DNA from: Pseudomonadota bacterium
Lineage (GTDB): Bacteria > Pseudomonadota > Alphaproteobacteria > Rhizobiales > Xanthobacteraceae
Length of the DNA: 6,685 nucleotides
Direction: 5' to 3'
Assembly: GCA_021779635.1 (NCBI GenBank)
Contig: JAJYAH010000393.1
Span: forward strand, 1-6,685
How positions within the stretch are numbered: position 1 is the stretch's first letter; every line of letters starts with the position of its first letter. Below, piece after piece: positions 5,404 through 6,685 of the stretch. The position numbers and the translations under genes are program-made. The notes below the pieces were generated by a model. The model saw only the letters and a list, made by a program, of their open reading frames with translations. It searched no databases and was not told where the DNA came from.

Positions 5404-6609
5404 ATGAGTTCTCAAGACGCCGCCGGCGCGATGACTGGATTGCGCGTGATCGACCTCACGCGCGTTCTCGGCGGGCCCTACTGCACGCAAATCCTCGCCG
5501 ATCACGGCGCCGACGTCATCAAGGTCGAGCCGCCCGCCGGTGACGAGGTGCGCGACTGGGGACCGCCGTTCCATGACGACGACGCGGCCTATTTCGTCGG
5601 TATCAACCGCAACAAACGCTCGATCGGGCTCGACCTCGCCTCGGAAGGCGGCCGCGTCGTGCTGATGAAGATGCTGGAGAGCGCCGACGTCCTGATCGAG
5701 AATTTCAAGCCGGGCACGCTCGACAAATGGGGCATCGGCAACGATGTGCTGCGCGCGAAATTTCCGCGACTGGTGCACTGCCGGATTTCAGGCTTCGGCG
5801 GCGATGGCCCGCGCGGCGGCAATCCCGGCTATGACGCGATCATTCAGGCCATGACCGGAATGATCGCGGCAACCGGCTCGCCGCAAAGCGGACCGATGCG
5901 CATCGGCGTCCCGCTCGTGGACATCACCACCGGGCTTTACGCCGCGATCGGCATCCTGATGGCGCTGTCGGAGCGGCAGAAATCCGGCACCGGGCAGTTT
6001 CTCGAGACAACACTTTACGAGACCGGCCTTGCCATCATGCATCCGCATGCCGCGAATTATTTCATGCACGGCAAGCCGCCGCAGCTTACCGGCAACGAAC
6101 ATCCGAATCTGGTGCCTTACGCGATCTTCCCGACGCGAACCGCCGATATCTTCATCGGCGTCGGCAATGACGGCACCTTCCGCAAGCTCGCCAAGGAGAT
6201 TGGCAAGCCCGAACTCGGCACCGATGTACGCTTTGCCCGCAACAAGGACCGGGTCGCCAACCGCGATGCGCTCCGCGCCGAGCTTGCCGCCGTATTCAGC
6301 CAGCACGACGCCGAGCCGCTCTGCGATCGCCTGCTCGCCGCCGGATTGCCGGCCGGACCGGTGCAGTCGATCGACACCGCGTTAACCAGCGCCCACACCG
6401 TCCATCGCGGCGATGTCATCGCCAGGGACTGGTACAAGGGGGTCGCCTCGCCGATCCGCTTCGAGCGCAGCAAGGCAAGCCTGCGGAGCGTGCCGCCGAA
6501 ATTCAGCCAGCACTCAACCGAGGTGCTCACCGAATTCGGATATTCGAAGGATGAGGTCGATGGCCTCATGGCCAAGGGGATTGTCTGCGGCCCCGACCGT
6601 AAGCGCTGA
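5404..6609 (+). CDS. Class III (CaiB/BaiF family) CoA-transferase, substrate unknown
   Basis: Family III CoA-transferases move CoA between carboxylic acids through an aspartyl-CoA thioester. The 401 residues are full length for the family. The N-terminal block GLRVIDLTRVLGGPYCTQILADHGADVIKVEPPAGDEVR (12-50), the NRNKRSIGLDL motif (68-78), IENFKPG (98-104) and the PGYDAIIQAMTG stretch (141-152) are typical. Asp173 in VPLVDITTGLYA is the catalytic Asp. The later GNEHPNLVPYAIFPTRTADIFIGVGND and GLPAGPVQSI blocks complete the fold. GAAGG (5391-5395) lies eight bases before the ATG. No partner dehydrogenase or acyl-CoA ligase is in view, so the substrate (for example succinate, oxalate, formate or a dicarboxylate) cannot be named. 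It reads in the same direction as ohr but is 188 bases away, so it is probably separate. Confidence 0.92.
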   Translation: MSSQDAAGAMTGLRVIDLTRVLGGPYCTQILADHGADVIKVEPPAGDEVRDWGPPFHDDDAAYFVGINRNKRSIGLDLASEGGRVVLMKMLESADVLIENFKPGTLDKWGIGNDVLRAKFPRLVHCRISGFGGDGPRGGNPGYDAIIQAMTGMIAATGSPQSGPMRIGVPLVDITTGLYAAIGILMALSERQKSGTGQFLETTLYETGLAIMHPHAANYFMHGKPPQLTGNEHPNLVPYAIFPTRTADIFIGVGNDGTFRKLAKEIGKPELGTDVRFARNKDRVANRDALRAELAAVFSQHDAEPLCDRLLAAGLPAGPVQSIDTALTSAHTVHRGDVIARDWYKGVASPIRFERSKASLRSVPPKFSQHSTEVLTEFGYSKDEVDGLMAKGIVCGPDRKR

Positions 6610-6685
6610 TTCCGGCCTTTTCGGAGCCATGCTTGCGGGTTCCGGGAGGTGCTTGAACGACCTCGAAATCGTGCCCATATTGATG

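Noticed and set aside
6629..6685. Start of a further gene at the right edge (ATG 6629, open to the end)
   Set aside because: Only 19 codons are visible, the nearest purine run is too close to the ATG, and the residues match no family I recognise. The last 76 bases hold nothing I can assign.

Overview
The window is GC-rich, densely coded alphaproteobacterial chromosome. Its best fit is the Bradyrhizobium/Rhodopseudomonas group (Nitrobacteraceae). The reasons are the aroA-cmk-rpsA gene order, a FYDLN_acid-family gene divergent from aroA next to a tRNA-Ala, the protein sequences, and a type of intergenic palindrome I associate with these genomes. The genus is inferred from recall, not from a search.

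Left part, minus strand (1-2989): aroA (class II EPSP synthase, shikimate pathway), cmk (cytidylate kinase) and rpsA (ribosomal protein S1, first 228 residues only) are read in that order. aroA and cmk overlap by 4 bases (ATGA). cmk and rpsA are separated by about 307 bases of non-coding DNA containing several hairpins. One hairpin spans the cmk stop codon, and another is a copy of a dispersed palindromic element.

Middle, plus strand (3135-4139): a small acidic FYDLN_acid protein of unknown function is followed by a rho-independent terminator, a second hairpin and a second copy of the palindromic element. Next comes tRNA-Ala(GGC). Directly after its encoded CCA lies a cluster of imperfect 13-bp repeats, then a 78-residue stand-alone GIY-YIG nuclease-like protein. 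This tRNA/repeat/GIY-YIG block looks like an inserted cassette and is the most unusual part of the window.

Right part (4163-6609): ohrR (minus) and ohr (plus) are divergent and form a textbook organic-hydroperoxide sensor and peroxidase pair. Between them is a near-perfect 29-bp palindrome, very likely the OhrR operator, plus a degenerate second copy nearer ohrR. Downstream of ohr is a complete class III (CaiB/BaiF) CoA-transferase of unknown substrate. The last 76 bases hold nothing I can assign.

Most of the window is ordinary housekeeping and stress-response sequence. The points worth a second look are the tRNA-linked GIY-YIG cassette, the structurally conserved palindromic pair, the Ohr operator, the cmk stop-codon hairpin and some start-codon choices.
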